Part shown: positions 33,193 to 42,683 of the stretch, one piece after another
Layout: each line of letters starts with the position of its first letter
Position numbering within the stretch: position 1 is the first letter of the stretch
DNA from: Sabulitectum sp964571965
Lineage (GTDB): Bacteria; Fermentibacterota; Fermentibacteria; Fermentibacterales; JCC-6
DNA: 64,000 nucleotides
Reading direction: 5' to 3'
Assembly: GCA_964571965.1 (NCBI GenBank)
Contig: CAZNFQ010000001.1
Location: 32,932 to 96,931, forward strand
The notes under the pieces: model-generated
The model's database searches: none
Told to the model about the DNA's origin: nothing
Seen by the model: only the letters and a program-made list of their open reading frames with translations
Position numbers and translations under genes: made by a program

Positions 33193-33683
33193 CGCTGCTC
33201 ATACTCACAGCAGCTGTTCTCGGGGTGATCGACTCAATGATTCCACGACCCCTTCCATTTTTCAGGATCGGGCTTGCAAACATCCCTTCTGTGATCTGCA
33301 TTTTTCGCCTGGGGTGGTTCAGAACCCTGGAGCTCAATACCTCCAGAGCCCTGGCTGTTGCTCTGGTAACCGGAATCATCGGTACTCCCACCTTTATCCT
33401 TTCACTGGCTGGAGCAACCGCCAGTGCAACTGCCATGGCAGGCGTGCACCGGTACTTCCCCGGCGGGGTATCCGCAGTTGGAGTATCCATTTCAGGGGCT
33501 GTTGCATCTTTGTGGGCACAGCTTCTTGCGGCATCTATTATTTTACATGATATACCACTGGGGAACATGGTTCCTGTAATCACCCTGTGGGGAGTGCTCA
33601 CCGGTCTGCTCGTTGGGGTGCTGGCTAAAACCGCACTGTCAAAGCTTTTTGACCATGGAGTATTGCGCAGGGCAGATGGTTAA
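33165..33683 (+). CDS. Gx transporter-family membrane protein (PF07456-type)
   Basis: 172 residues with about five hydrophobic helices. FFRIGLANIPSVICIFRLG is the family hallmark of proteins once annotated as heptaprenyl diphosphate synthase component I and now treated as ECF-like substrate-binding membrane components. In other bacteria they often lie beside NusG-like or FMN-binding electron-transport genes. Here they follow two GT4 genes with a 28-nt overlap. The substrate is unknown. Confidence 0.75.
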   Translation: MSSKSSRELTLLILTAAVLGVIDSMIPRPLPFFRIGLANIPSVICIFRLGWFRTLELNTSRALAVALVTGIIGTPTFILSLAGATASATAMAGVHRYFPGGVSAVGVSISGAVASLWAQLLAASIILHDIPLGNMVPVITLWGVLTGLLVGVLAKTALSKLFDHGVLRRADG

Positions 33684-33712
33684 ATTAAGATAGACTGATT
33701 GGAAGGAAGAAA

Positions 33713-33985
33713 TTGCTTCACGGAAGGTCAAGTGGATTCTGGGTATTCATCGCCTTGGCGGGAATGGTTACAGGTACCGTTTTCGGCGAGGCTGTCAGTG
33801 CGCTCCTTCCCGACAGTTCAGTGGCCCTCAGGCAATTCTTCGGCGGTAGCGCCGAGTTTTCTCTTGGCCCGGTCGGGTTCGACCTTTATATACTCAGGTT
33901 CCAGCTTGCAGAGATTGCAGTGAAGCTTAACATCATGACATTTGCCGGTCTTGTAACGGTGGGTGTCCTGTACAAATGGTTCTGA
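33713..33985 (+). CDS. Small membrane protein, DUF4321-like
   Basis: 90 residues from TTG 33713 with GGAAGGAAG just upstream. Two hydrophobic helices, near residues 8-30 and 70-88, flank a loop with FSLGPVGFDLYILRFQLAEI, which resembles DUF4321 proteins of clostridia and related groups. The function of that family is unknown. It lies directly ahead of tatA, in an order I have no precedent for naming as a system. Confidence 0.65.
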   Translation: MLHGRSSGFWVFIALAGMVTGTVFGEAVSALLPDSSVALRQFFGGSAEFSLGPVGFDLYILRFQLAEIAVKLNIMTFAGLVTVGVLYKWF

Positions 33986-34004
33986 CGGGAATGGAGGAAG
34001 TAAT

Positions 34005-34199
34005 TTGGGCCGTATAGGAACAACCGAGCTTATCATTATTCTAGTGGTCCTGCTTCTTCTGTTCGGCGCCAGGAGAATACCGGAAATCGCCCGTTCGATC
34101 GGGCAGTCTCTCAGTGAGTTCAAGAAGGGACTCAAAGATGGAGAGACCGGGGGAAGAGAAAATGACGGCGATTCAGACAAGATTGAAGGGGATTCTTAA
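34005..34199 (+). CDS. tatA: Sec-independent translocase protein TatA/TatE
   Basis: 64 residues from TTG 34005, with GGAGGAAG upstream. One N-terminal helix (IGTTELIIILVVLLLLFGA) is followed by the amphipathic helix RRIPEIARSIGQSLSEFKKG and an acidic tail, the full TatA layout. TatA forms the pore for folded proteins carrying twin-arginine signals. No tatC is in the window. Stop and next start share one base (TAATG). Confidence 0.92.
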   Translation: MGRIGTTELIIILVVLLLLFGARRIPEIARSIGQSLSEFKKGLKDGETGGRENDGDSDKIEGDS

Positions 34200-34801
34200 T
34201 GGCAACCGTTAGCTACAGCGCAAGGGAAATTGACTGCAAGCTGGTCTACGCCGGTCCCGGCCTGTCCGGAAAGACCACCAATGTCAAATACATACATAGT
34301 CAGGTTACTGCTGATTCCCGCGGGAAACTCATCTCGCTGGCTGCGGGAAACGAAAGAACTCTCTTTTTCGATTTTCTTCCACTGGATTCAGGCGAGATCA
34401 ATGGTTTCAAGATCAGACTGCACCTTTACAGCGTTCCAGGACAGGCAATGTATTCGGACAGCCGAAGACTCATCCTTCAGGGAGTGGACGGTATAGTATT
34501 CGTCGCGGATTCACAGGAATTCAGAATGGACGCTAACATCGCAAGCCTCAGGGATCTGAAGGAGAACCTGAGAACCCAGAAGCGAAAAGGTGTCAGCCTG
34601 GTCCTTCAGTGCAATAAAAGGGATATGCCTGACGCTGTACCTGTGTCCCGGATAGTCAGTGAACTTGGTCTCTCCAAGGTGCCATGTCTGGAATCAGTGG
34701 CATCTGAAGGCAAAGGTGTTTTCGAAACTCTCAGACGGGTGAGCAGAATGGTTATAGCCCGTCTCCATAGACAATTCGAACTTCTGGAGGGCAGGGCCTG
34801 A
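34199..34801 (+). CDS. MglA-like small GTPase
   Basis: 200 residues. G1 is AGPGLSGKTTNVKYI, the switch-2/G3 region has the MglA-specific VPGQAMYSDSRRLIL instead of DTAGQ, then GVDGIVFVADSQ, and G4 is QCNKRDMP. MglA proteins are bacterial Ras-like switches that set cell polarity and motility in myxobacteria and related species. No MglB/Roadblock activator is nearby. The next gene overlaps by one base and encodes a zinc-motif membrane protein that is a candidate partner. Function in this organism is not established. Confidence 0.9.
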   Translation: MATVSYSAREIDCKLVYAGPGLSGKTTNVKYIHSQVTADSRGKLISLAAGNERTLFFDFLPLDSGEINGFKIRLHLYSVPGQAMYSDSRRLILQGVDGIVFVADSQEFRMDANIASLRDLKENLRTQKRKGVSLVLQCNKRDMPDAVPVSRIVSELGLSKVPCLESVASEGKGVFETLRRVSRMVIARLHRQFELLEGRA

Positions 34802-36174
34802 TGTCAGAATCTCTTGTGGATCTGCTTCTTGTAAGGCTTGGAAGGGAGGAGGAGAAGAGAAAGGTTCTGAAGCTCCTCATAACAAGTCTGGACCTTTCCG
34901 TATCCGATGCCGAGGCTGCGGTGAATAATTCTCCATCTGTGATCAGGGAAGCTGTTCCCATGGGCGAAGCAAGGATCATTCAGAAAGATCTATACCCCTA
35001 CATTGACCTTCTGCCCAGGTTCGACGATGAAGATGACGCACCGGATGAACCCATAGACGAAGCCCCTGAGGAAATCGAAGTGGACGACATAGAAACCGGG
35101 GAAGATGAGGATGAAGCCCGGGAAATCGATGAACCTGAGATCGAAGACCCTATTCTCATAACATCCGCCAGTGACGAAGTCAGATCCACCCGAAGGTGCC
35201 ATATATGCGGCAGGACACCCACCGACGGGGAAAAGCTCGCCCCATGCAGAACCTGCAGCGACCTCACCTGCCGAGACTGTTTCGACCGCATGGCTCACGT
35301 TTGCAGCAAGTGCGCCGCAGCGGGTAAATCCATAGAGCATGCCAACGAGGGAGTAGAACCGGAAAAGGAACAGGGGCTTGTTTTCGACACAGACGAAACC
35401 GGCGAGAAACCAGAAGCAAAACCGGGTTCAGGAATATTCAGATACCTGGCCGTTGCGTTTCTGTTCATAGTGGCCCTGGCTGCTGTGTTCTATTTCATGG
35501 ATCCCATGGGTCTCTTCGGCGAAGAAGCCTCCCCTGAACCCGCCCTTGATATTGCCGAAGCAGATACCGCAGAGGTGCTTCAGCCCGATACCGCGGAAAC
35601 CCTGCTACGGGATTCACTGGCAGCCGGTCCTGATACCCTTGCAGTCATAGAACCTGTCACCCCTGAAGAGGATCCATACGCCCTGGCTTCTCTTGTCCTC
35701 GATGAAGAATACTCGGCAATTGATAATCCGGCTCCGGTGGCTTTCAGAAGGAGTGCTCCTGCTTCTGTTGGAGCTTCGGTGCTAAGGGATGAATCGGACC
35801 TCATTGCAGATCAGGTTGCTGTGATTGCCGCCTGGATACCTGTTCAGCTGGACGACGCGGTCCTTCTGCAATACCATGATTCAACGGAAGTTCTCGTGCT
35901 GGTTCTGAAACACCCGGAGGAAACTGAAACACGTCTGGCACTGCTCAGACGGATTTCTGACTGGCTTACACCATCGGAGATCGATCAGCTGGTTCTTCTT
36001 TACAGAGAAAACCGCTACCAGAATACAGTGATCATGAGTCTCGTATCCAGCAACTTCCCCCTTGTGCAGGGAGTTCTCAGCCCTGTACAGTTCCAGAACT
36101 ATCTCAGTTACAGGGAAGACTGCTGGGAATCGATCTCCGGACCGGTGTCCGCCTGGCTCACTGACACTCAGTAG
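34801..36174 (+). CDS. Membrane protein with L7/L12-like N-terminus, eight-Cys zinc motif and periplasmic tail
   Basis: 457 residues, not a named family. Residues 1-72 resemble the C-terminal fold of ribosomal L7/L12 (KLLITSLDLSVSDAEAAV, then a short linker and IIQKDL). Residues 74-120 are strongly acidic. Cys 133, 136, 149, 152, 157, 160, 168 and 171 give C-x2-C-x12-C-x2-C-x4-C-x2-C-x7-C-x2-C, spacing like a RING/FYVE cross-brace binding two zinc ions. A single membrane helix lies at about 212-233, then an acidic, Pro/Ala-rich stretch and a folded C-terminal region of about 130 residues outside the membrane. One-base overlap with the MglA-like gene suggests the two work together. Confidence 0.75.
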   Translation: MSESLVDLLLVRLGREEEKRKVLKLLITSLDLSVSDAEAAVNNSPSVIREAVPMGEARIIQKDLYPYIDLLPRFDDEDDAPDEPIDEAPEEIEVDDIETGEDEDEAREIDEPEIEDPILITSASDEVRSTRRCHICGRTPTDGEKLAPCRTCSDLTCRDCFDRMAHVCSKCAAAGKSIEHANEGVEPEKEQGLVFDTDETGEKPEAKPGSGIFRYLAVAFLFIVALAAVFYFMDPMGLFGEEASPEPALDIAEADTAEVLQPDTAETLLRDSLAAGPDTLAVIEPVTPEEDPYALASLVLDEEYSAIDNPAPVAFRRSAPASVGASVLRDESDLIADQVAVIAAWIPVQLDDAVLLQYHDSTEVLVLVLKHPEETETRLALLRRISDWLTPSEIDQLVLLYRENRYQNTVIMSLVSSNFPLVQGVLSPVQFQNYLSYREDCWESISGPVSAWLTDTQ

Positions 36175-36212
36175 AATCCCACACAAACAACCAAACGGGA
36201 GATCGTGATTTA

Positions 36213-38405
36213 ATGGCTTCAAAAAAGGAACGGAAACTTGTAATCATAGAGTCTCCGGCGAAAGCCCGCAGTCTGCGGAATTATCTTGGCAGGGGATGGG
36301 ACGTTGTCGCATCCAACGGACACGTAAGAGACCTTCCACTGAACAGGATCGGTGTCAACCTCGAAACCCTTGAACCAACCTATACGGTTCTTCCCAAGAA
36401 GAGAGCCACCGTGGCCAAACTCAGAAAAACCGCCGAAGGCTACAGTGAAATTTACCTGGCAGCTGACCCTGACAGGGAGGGGGAGGCAATCTGCTGGCAT
36501 GTATCTGAACTTCTGGCAGGCGATAACCGTAAATTCAAAAGGATCAGATTCAACTCGATCACAAGAGACGCCGTAACAGCAGCATCCAGATCAGCCACCA
36601 GCATAGACATGGACATGGTGGACGCCCAGCAGGCAAGAAGGGTAATGGATCGCCTGGTGGGATACAGAGTGAGTCCGTATCTGTGGAGAACCGTGGGTAA
36701 GGGACTGAGCGCGGGCAGGGTACAGACCGTTGCCCTGAAGATGATAGTGGACAGGGAAAAGGAGATAACCCTTTTCGTACCCAGGGAGTTCTGGCCTGTG
36801 GAGGCTCTATTCCTTCAGAACGGATGGGAGTTCACCGCAAAACTTCACAGGGTATCCGGGAAAAGAGCCGACGGCGAAAAATATTCTCCGGAAACAGGCG
36901 AAGAAGCCCGTTCCATCGTAAATGATGCAAAACGCCTTTCATGGAAAATAGAGTCCATAGAAGAGAAGAAAAAGAACCGTAAGCCCTCTCCGCCTTTCAT
37001 AACCAGTTCGCTCCAGGTAACTGCTTCCTCGAGACTCTCCCTCTCCCCATCGGCAACCATGCGAATTGCACAGGACCTGTACGAGGGTTTCGAGATCAAC
37101 GGGGAAAACACCGGTCTGATCACATATATGAGAACCGATTCGGTAAGGATAGAGCCCTCGGCCATAGAAGCCTGCCGTGCATTTATCAAGGAAAGATGGA
37201 GCAGCGGTCTTCTTTCTGATAAACCAAGAAGATTCCGCTCGGCTGGAAGCGCACAGGATGCACACGAAGCCATCAGGCCCACCGATGTTTCCAGAACTCC
37301 TGAAAGTATGAAGGGTATTATCGAGCCAAGGCACCTTAAACTCTACGAACTGATCTGGAGAAGATTCGTTGCCACCCAGATGTCAGACGCGCTCCTCTCT
37401 GAAACCTCCGCTCTGATAACTGGAGGAGATCTGGTTTTCAAGGCTTCAGGCCAGAAAATGGTCAGTGAAGGCTTCACGATGGTGGATCCCCTTCAGGTGA
37501 AGCTTATATCGGAGATCCCTTCCCTGGAAAAGGGTCCCGCGGAGCTGAAGGATATCAGTACAGAGCAGAAATTCACCAAACCACCAGCAAGGTTCTCCGA
37601 GGCATCTCTGGTTTCAGAGATGAAGAAGAAAGGTATTGGAAGACCCTCAACCTACGTTTCCATCATAGGTACCCTCAAAAAGAGAACATACGTAGAGCTG
37701 AAAGAGAAGAAACTGTTTCCCACCGATGTGGGTACCGTTACAGCCGATCTTCTCACCAGACTGTTCCCCCACATATTCAAGGTGGATTTCACCGCTGACA
37801 TGGAAAATCTCCTGGACCAGATAGCAGCAGGGAAAAAGAACTACCGCGAAGCGGTTTCCCAGCTCTACGATCCCCTGGCCGTATCTTTGGAAGAAGCCAT
37901 GAGAAGACTTCCTGAAATAAAGGCTTCCCTTGTAAGAGAAACCTCTGAAAAGTGTCCTGAATGCGGAAGACTCCTTGTGGAGAAGATGGGTAAATTCGGG
38001 AAATTCCTTGCCTGTCCCGGATTCCCGGCGTGTAAATACACCAGGCCTGCGGAGGGGAACGGTGAGGAAGTTCTGGAGCACAGCCCGTGCCCTGAGTGCG
38101 GCGGCAAACTTGCGGTACGCAAGGGCAGGTACGGCAGATACGTCTCATGTACGAACAACGGCTGTAAATACACTGGACCGGTTCCCGCAGGCGTCAGCTG
38201 TCCCGTTGACGGATGCACAGGACAGCTGGTTGAGAGAACCACCAAAAAAGGGAAGCTCTTTTACTCCTGCAGCCGGTTTCCCGAATGCGACTTCGCAATG
38301 TGGAACAAGCCGGTGGACAGGAAGTGCCACAGGTGCGGCTTCCCGCTGCTTGAAGAGAGAAAGAAGGGAGTGTACTGCCCTAATTGCAAGAAGAAGATAG
38401 ACTGA
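36213..38405 (+). CDS. topA: DNA topoisomerase I
   Basis: 730 residues from ATG 36213, with GGGAGA upstream. The TOPRIM domain begins KLVIIESPAKARSLRNYLG and has DPDREGEAICWH. The active-site Tyr lies in GLITYMRTDSVRI. The core ends with KGIGRPSTYVSII. Three or four C-terminal C4 zinc domains follow (CPECGRLLVEK, CPECGGKLAVRKG, CPVDGC, CHRCGF). It relaxes negative supercoils. A Xer-like recombinase gene starts within its last 22 bases. Confidence 0.96.
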   Translation: MASKKERKLVIIESPAKARSLRNYLGRGWDVVASNGHVRDLPLNRIGVNLETLEPTYTVLPKKRATVAKLRKTAEGYSEIYLAADPDREGEAICWHVSELLAGDNRKFKRIRFNSITRDAVTAASRSATSIDMDMVDAQQARRVMDRLVGYRVSPYLWRTVGKGLSAGRVQTVALKMIVDREKEITLFVPREFWPVEALFLQNGWEFTAKLHRVSGKRADGEKYSPETGEEARSIVNDAKRLSWKIESIEEKKKNRKPSPPFITSSLQVTASSRLSLSPSATMRIAQDLYEGFEINGENTGLITYMRTDSVRIEPSAIEACRAFIKERWSSGLLSDKPRRFRSAGSAQDAHEAIRPTDVSRTPESMKGIIEPRHLKLYELIWRRFVATQMSDALLSETSALITGGDLVFKASGQKMVSEGFTMVDPLQVKLISEIPSLEKGPAELKDISTEQKFTKPPARFSEASLVSEMKKKGIGRPSTYVSIIGTLKKRTYVELKEKKLFPTDVGTVTADLLTRLFPHIFKVDFTADMENLLDQIAAGKKNYREAVSQLYDPLAVSLEEAMRRLPEIKASLVRETSEKCPECGRLLVEKMGKFGKFLACPGFPACKYTRPAEGNGEEVLEHSPCPECGGKLAVRKGRYGRYVSCTNNGCKYTGPVPAGVSCPVDGCTGQLVERTTKKGKLFYSCSRFPECDFAMWNKPVDRKCHRCGFPLLEERKKGVYCPNCKKKID

Positions 38406-39274
38406 TAATCGGGGATTTCTCTGATGAGCTCCTTCACGGAAGGGGCCTGTCTCCGCTCACTGTAAACGCCTATGTAAAGCAGATGAGCGATTTTGCAGAA
38501 AAGGGCGGCTCATTCGGCGATGATTTCACAGCTGACAGCATAAGAAACTACATAATGGCAAGATCCGCATCAGGACTCTCCAGAAGGTCCGTGGCCAGGA
38601 TGGTAAGCTGCTTCCGAACATTTTCCTCCTGGCTCCATGAAACCGGGAGGTCGGAAAACGATCCAGCCGCTTTCATACACTACCCCGGAAGAACCAGGAA
38701 CCTTCCCGGTTTCCTTGGTATCGGAGAGGTAAAGGCGGTACTGGAAAATTTCCAGACCGACAAACCCCTGGGGGTAAGGAACCGTACAGTTGTGGAAGTT
38801 CTTTACGGAACCGGGCTGAGGGCAGCCGAGACGGCTTCTCTGCAGTGCAGTAACATCAGCACGGCAAACGGGCTTCTCAAGGTCCTGGGAAAGGGCCGAA
38901 AAGAGCGCATAGTGCCAATTCCTCAGGGTACCGCACACTGGATTTCCAGTTGGATGGAACTAAGGCATTCATTCATCAGGGGTGAAGACCCGGGAACACT
39001 GTTTCTCAGCGTGAGGGGAAGAAAACTTGACCCCAGAGATATCCGGCGTATTGTTGCTTCTGGGGTAAAGAATGCCGCAAGGGCGTCGGGGGCCACTCCC
39101 CATACCTTCCGGCACAGTTTTGCCACGCATCTTCTGGATGCCGGCGCAGACATTAGAACCGTCCAGGAACTCCTGGGCCATGAGGGAATAGGAACAACAC
39201 AGATATATACCCATCTTACCACTGAGAAACTGAAGGGTGTTTATATGAAGACTCATCCCAGGGGGAAGAAGTGA
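38384..39274 (+). CDS. Tyrosine recombinase XerC/XerD-type
   Basis: 296 residues from TTG 38384. An N-terminal SAM-like DNA-binding domain (LTVNAYVKQMSDFAEKGG) precedes the catalytic domain, which keeps all key residues: Arg in GTGLRAAE, Lys in GKGRKERIVPI, HxxR in HTFRHSFATHLLDAGAD, the second His in LLGHEGIGT and Tyr in IYTHLT. Full-length, single-copy form with housekeeping neighbours (topA, hslVU) suggests chromosome dimer resolution rather than an integrase, but no dif-like site was recognised here. XerC and XerD cannot be told apart. Confidence 0.88.
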   Translation: MQEEDRLIIGDFSDELLHGRGLSPLTVNAYVKQMSDFAEKGGSFGDDFTADSIRNYIMARSASGLSRRSVARMVSCFRTFSSWLHETGRSENDPAAFIHYPGRTRNLPGFLGIGEVKAVLENFQTDKPLGVRNRTVVEVLYGTGLRAAETASLQCSNISTANGLLKVLGKGRKERIVPIPQGTAHWISSWMELRHSFIRGEDPGTLFLSVRGRKLDPRDIRRIVASGVKNAARASGATPHTFRHSFATHLLDAGADIRTVQELLGHEGIGTTQIYTHLTTEKLKGVYMKTHPRGKK

Positions 39275-42144
39275 AAATAAGGGCATTTTTCACCACGGAC
39301 AGACTCATAGCAGTTGCTGCAGCACTTACTGCATTCACGGTATACATTATAACCCTTGCTCCTTCTGTGAGCTTCTGGGACAGCGGAGAATACATCACCT
39401 GTTCCTGGGTGGCGGGAATACCCCATCCGCCGGGGGTTCCCTTCTTCGTTCTCATGGGAAGGGTGAGTACTCTGCTCTTCTCCTTCATTCCCTCAATAGC
39501 AGCAAGGGTGAACCTCATGTGCGCCATTGCAGGCACCGTAACCATAGGCCTTCTGGCCAGACTGGTGCAGCGGTGGTCCATCAGAATGAACTTCGAACCG
39601 TGGCTCTACAGACCTGTTTCCGCTGCAGCTGCTCTCCTTGCAGCCTTCAGCTACACTGTATGGCGTAACAACAACGCAACGGAAACCTACGCAATGGCAG
39701 GTGTTCTTTCTTTGCTGATACTCTGGGTCTTCGACATCTGGCTTGAACGGAGACTTGCGGGAAAACCCGCAGGCAGGCAGCTTCTGCTCACCGGCTATCT
39801 CATGACACTTTCAATTGGAAATCACCTGAGCGCCCTTATCGTCGTGCTTCCGATATTCGCAATGTACGTGCTGTACGCCCTTAGAAAAAAGGCTTTCGAA
39901 TGGCGTTCCCCGGGCTTTATAACCATGTTCCTGGGACTCATGGTCCTGGCTTTCAGCATTCATCTCTACATGCCACTTAGAGCCATTCAGAATCCCGAGA
40001 TCAACGAAACGAATCCATCCGTATGGCAGGAGTTCCGTGAAGCTCTGGAGAGAAAGCAGTACGGACAGGTATCAATTTTAGACAGAAAAGGACCCTTCAC
40101 CGAACAGCTGGGTCTTTTCCGGGAATACCTGTCCTGGCAGGTTGGCAAACCTGAAGCATGGACAGAACCCATGGGTACGGCTGGAGGAGCTGCATGGGCG
40201 CTCCTGTGGCTTGGCCTTTCCATGATGGCAATAACTGGACTTCTCGCCATGGGAACAAGAAGGAAGGATCTTCTCGTTCTGGTGGGACTGACCTTTTTCA
40301 TGGCCAGTTTTGCCTTTGTGGTGTATCTGAATTTTAAAACCGGCCCGGAGGGCACTTCCACAGGTGAAGTAAGGGAACGTGATTACTTTTTCGGTGCATC
40401 ATTCATTTTCTTCGCCGCACTGGCAATGATGGGAGCGGGTTCCCTTTTTCAGAAGGCAAAAAGTTCCCTTGCAAGGAAATCCGCCTGGCTTCTTCTTCTG
40501 TTCCCGGCAGTCTCACTGGCGGTAAACTGGCATATGTGTGATCGTTCTGGTGACTATGTTGCAAGGGATTACGGTATTAACCTGCTTGAATCATGTCCCG
40601 AGAACGCCGTGATAATAACCAACGGAGACAACGACACGTTCCCTCTCTGGTTCGCCCAGGGCGTACTCGGCGTAAGACGGGACGTTCTCATATCCAATCT
40701 CAGCCTGATGAACACCAGGTGGTACATGCGTCAGCTGATGGCCAAGGATCCGCTTCTACTGAGCTACACGGATGATGTGGTGGATTCCATGCAGCCTGTG
40801 TTCATCTGGGGTCCCAACTTCTTCCATGTTACATCTGAAGGTCTTCCGGAAACAAGCGCTGTGGACAGGGCGACCCTTGACCAGACCTTCGGTAATTCCT
40901 GGCCCTGGACCATGACCGACGGCGGTTCTTCGTTCACAGTTCCCAATATGGGCAGGGGAAACCAGGGTTCCATACCAATGCAGGACCTTCTCCTGATAAA
41001 CATGCTTGGAAACCGCCATCTCCATGGCAGGGACATAATGATTGCCGGAACGGTATCAGGAGACAACAGGCAGTACATAGAAGACTATCTACAGATGCAG
41101 GGGATCACCTTCATGGTCCTCCAGGAACCGCCTCTCAATCCGGTGGATACCCGGAGGGGAATGGCTCTTGCTGACGAATACCTCACCACCGGTCTCGTGG
41201 ATGCGGGAATCTACAAAGACGACCAGGCTGTACAGATAGCCAGGAATTACGTGAGCTGCTTCACCAGGCTGGCCGCCCAGTTCCTTGCGGCAGGTGATCC
41301 TGAAAATACCCGGCTTTGTCTGGACAGGGCGGAATATCTGTTTTCGGCCATGCCCGGGGATTGGCTGCCCATAATGCCCAGTTTCGTGCTTCTTAAATCG
41401 CGGCTCATCATGGGAACCCGGGGACCGGAAGCCGCAGGGGCATATGTGCGGGAGGCAGCTGCATACATGGACAGTATGGCTTCCATGAGCGGAACAACTG
41501 CATTGGACAGTTCCATTGATCAGCTTTCCGCCGTTTCCGGCGAGTTTCAGCAGGCCCAGGCGTTCAATTCCGTTGTGGATTCCATCAGCAATGGAACCCC
41601 TGAGCAGGAGTGGATAAGGATAGAGGCAGCCCTTGCATTCGGAGACTATCTTACCGCAAGGAACGTTCTCAACCAGCTTAGCGGTGAATACTCCGGTACC
41701 GAAGTATTCCAGCTGATGCAAACCACGGTTGACAGACACACCATCCACAACCCCTACAGCGCCGGTCTCAACATCATGGACACTGCTCTGGCTTCCGTCA
41801 TCGGGAACATGGATCAGGAGAGTTCGGCTCTCGAATGGCAGGAAAACATTGATCCCGCGATCATCATCAACGAAATGATAGGACTTGCCTCCATAAACGA
41901 AGTGATGGCTGCGGTCTCGCTGGGAAGCATTATGGCACCGGTGGTGGATGATCCTGAAGGGGCAGCTCGTATCCGGGAGATAGCAGAGTACTTCGTACAC
42001 GATCCGCAGGATGCAAGGGAAACGGCTTTGTGGTATATCCTTTCAATCAACACATTCTCCAGCCAGGCCAGGGCAGAACTCCTTTCAGATAAGGGTCTGG
42101 ACGCACTTGCCTGGTCTGCAGCCGGATCCACGGAGGGATTATGA
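39271..42144 (+). CDS. DUF2723 membrane protein, TMEM260/O-mannosyltransferase-like, with long C-terminal domain
   Basis: 957 residues from GTG 39271 (4-nt overlap). The DUF2723 signature opens the protein: SVSFWDSGEYITCSWVAGIPHPPG, followed by about ten to twelve helices. DUF2723 belongs to the GT-C superfamily and relates to the eukaryotic protein O-mannosyltransferase TMEM260. From about residue 430 the rest is soluble, first with a NGDNDTFPLWFAQGVLGVRRDV segment, then helical repeats of TPR type. It is likely to glycosylate exported proteins or lipids from a polyprenol donor. hslV begins four bases before its end. Confidence 0.85.
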   Translation: MKIRAFFTTDRLIAVAAALTAFTVYIITLAPSVSFWDSGEYITCSWVAGIPHPPGVPFFVLMGRVSTLLFSFIPSIAARVNLMCAIAGTVTIGLLARLVQRWSIRMNFEPWLYRPVSAAAALLAAFSYTVWRNNNATETYAMAGVLSLLILWVFDIWLERRLAGKPAGRQLLLTGYLMTLSIGNHLSALIVVLPIFAMYVLYALRKKAFEWRSPGFITMFLGLMVLAFSIHLYMPLRAIQNPEINETNPSVWQEFREALERKQYGQVSILDRKGPFTEQLGLFREYLSWQVGKPEAWTEPMGTAGGAAWALLWLGLSMMAITGLLAMGTRRKDLLVLVGLTFFMASFAFVVYLNFKTGPEGTSTGEVRERDYFFGASFIFFAALAMMGAGSLFQKAKSSLARKSAWLLLLFPAVSLAVNWHMCDRSGDYVARDYGINLLESCPENAVIITNGDNDTFPLWFAQGVLGVRRDVLISNLSLMNTRWYMRQLMAKDPLLLSYTDDVVDSMQPVFIWGPNFFHVTSEGLPETSAVDRATLDQTFGNSWPWTMTDGGSSFTVPNMGRGNQGSIPMQDLLLINMLGNRHLHGRDIMIAGTVSGDNRQYIEDYLQMQGITFMVLQEPPLNPVDTRRGMALADEYLTTGLVDAGIYKDDQAVQIARNYVSCFTRLAAQFLAAGDPENTRLCLDRAEYLFSAMPGDWLPIMPSFVLLKSRLIMGTRGPEAAGAYVREAAAYMDSMASMSGTTALDSSIDQLSAVSGEFQQAQAFNSVVDSISNGTPEQEWIRIEAALAFGDYLTARNVLNQLSGEYSGTEVFQLMQTTVDRHTIHNPYSAGLNIMDTALASVIGNMDQESSALEWQENIDPAIIINEMIGLASINEVMAAVSLGSIMAPVVDDPEGAARIREIAEYFVHDPQDARETALWYILSINTFSSQARAELLSDKGLDALAWSAAGSTEGL

Positions 42145-42683
42145 AACTGAGATCCACCACCGTTCTGGGTATAGTCAGGAACGGAAAGGCAGCCATGGCT
42201 GCCGACGGACAGGTAACCCTGGGAGACACCATTCTGAAAATGAGCGCCAGGAAGATCAGGAAACTCTGCGGAGGAACGGTGCTTGTGGGTTTTTCCGGTG
42301 CCGGTGCCGATGCCTTCGCCCTGGTAGAACGTCTTGAGGAAAAACTGGAAACCTTCAGGGGAAATCTTCCAAGGGCTTCAGTGGAACTGGCAAGGGAATG
42401 GAGAGCAGACAAATATCTCAGGGAGCTTAATGCAATGCTTGCCGCGGTGGACAGTCAGCATGCCCTTATCATTGGAGGTTCCGGAGAGGTGGTCGAGTCC
42501 CCTGACGGGATAGTATCGGTGGGTTCCGGATCCCCCTATGCCATTGCCGCAGCCAGGGCCCTTGACAGGCATACACGCATGGGTCCTTTGAAACTTGCAA
42601 CTGAATCCATTTCCATAGCTTGTGATATTTGCATTTACACAGGTGGAGATGTGCAGTCGGAGGAAATATGCGTTCCGGAGTAA
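42141..42683 (+). CDS. hslV: ATP-dependent protease peptidase subunit HslV
   Basis: 180 residues, usual for HslV. The catalytic Thr is in RSTTVLGIVRNGKAAMAADGQ after a short leader that is removed. Other family marks are VGFSGAGADAFALVERLE and a Gly-rich C-terminal GSGSPYAIAAARAL. HslV is the proteolytic double ring driven by HslU. ATG overlaps the upstream DUF2723 gene by four bases. The upstream pairing with a Xer gene (two genes away) recalls the xerC-hslV-hslU order common in other phyla. Confidence 0.96.
   Translation: MKLRSTTVLGIVRNGKAAMAADGQVTLGDTILKMSARKIRKLCGGTVLVGFSGAGADAFALVERLEEKLETFRGNLPRASVELAREWRADKYLRELNAMLAAVDSQHALIIGGSGEVVESPDGIVSVGSGSPYAIAAARALDRHTRMGPLKLATESISIACDICIYTGGDVQSEEICVPE

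Noticed and set aside
38384..39274. Mobile-element integrase
   Set aside because: No attachment-site repeats, excision partner or cargo nearby. The neighbours topA and hslVU favour a housekeeping Xer role.
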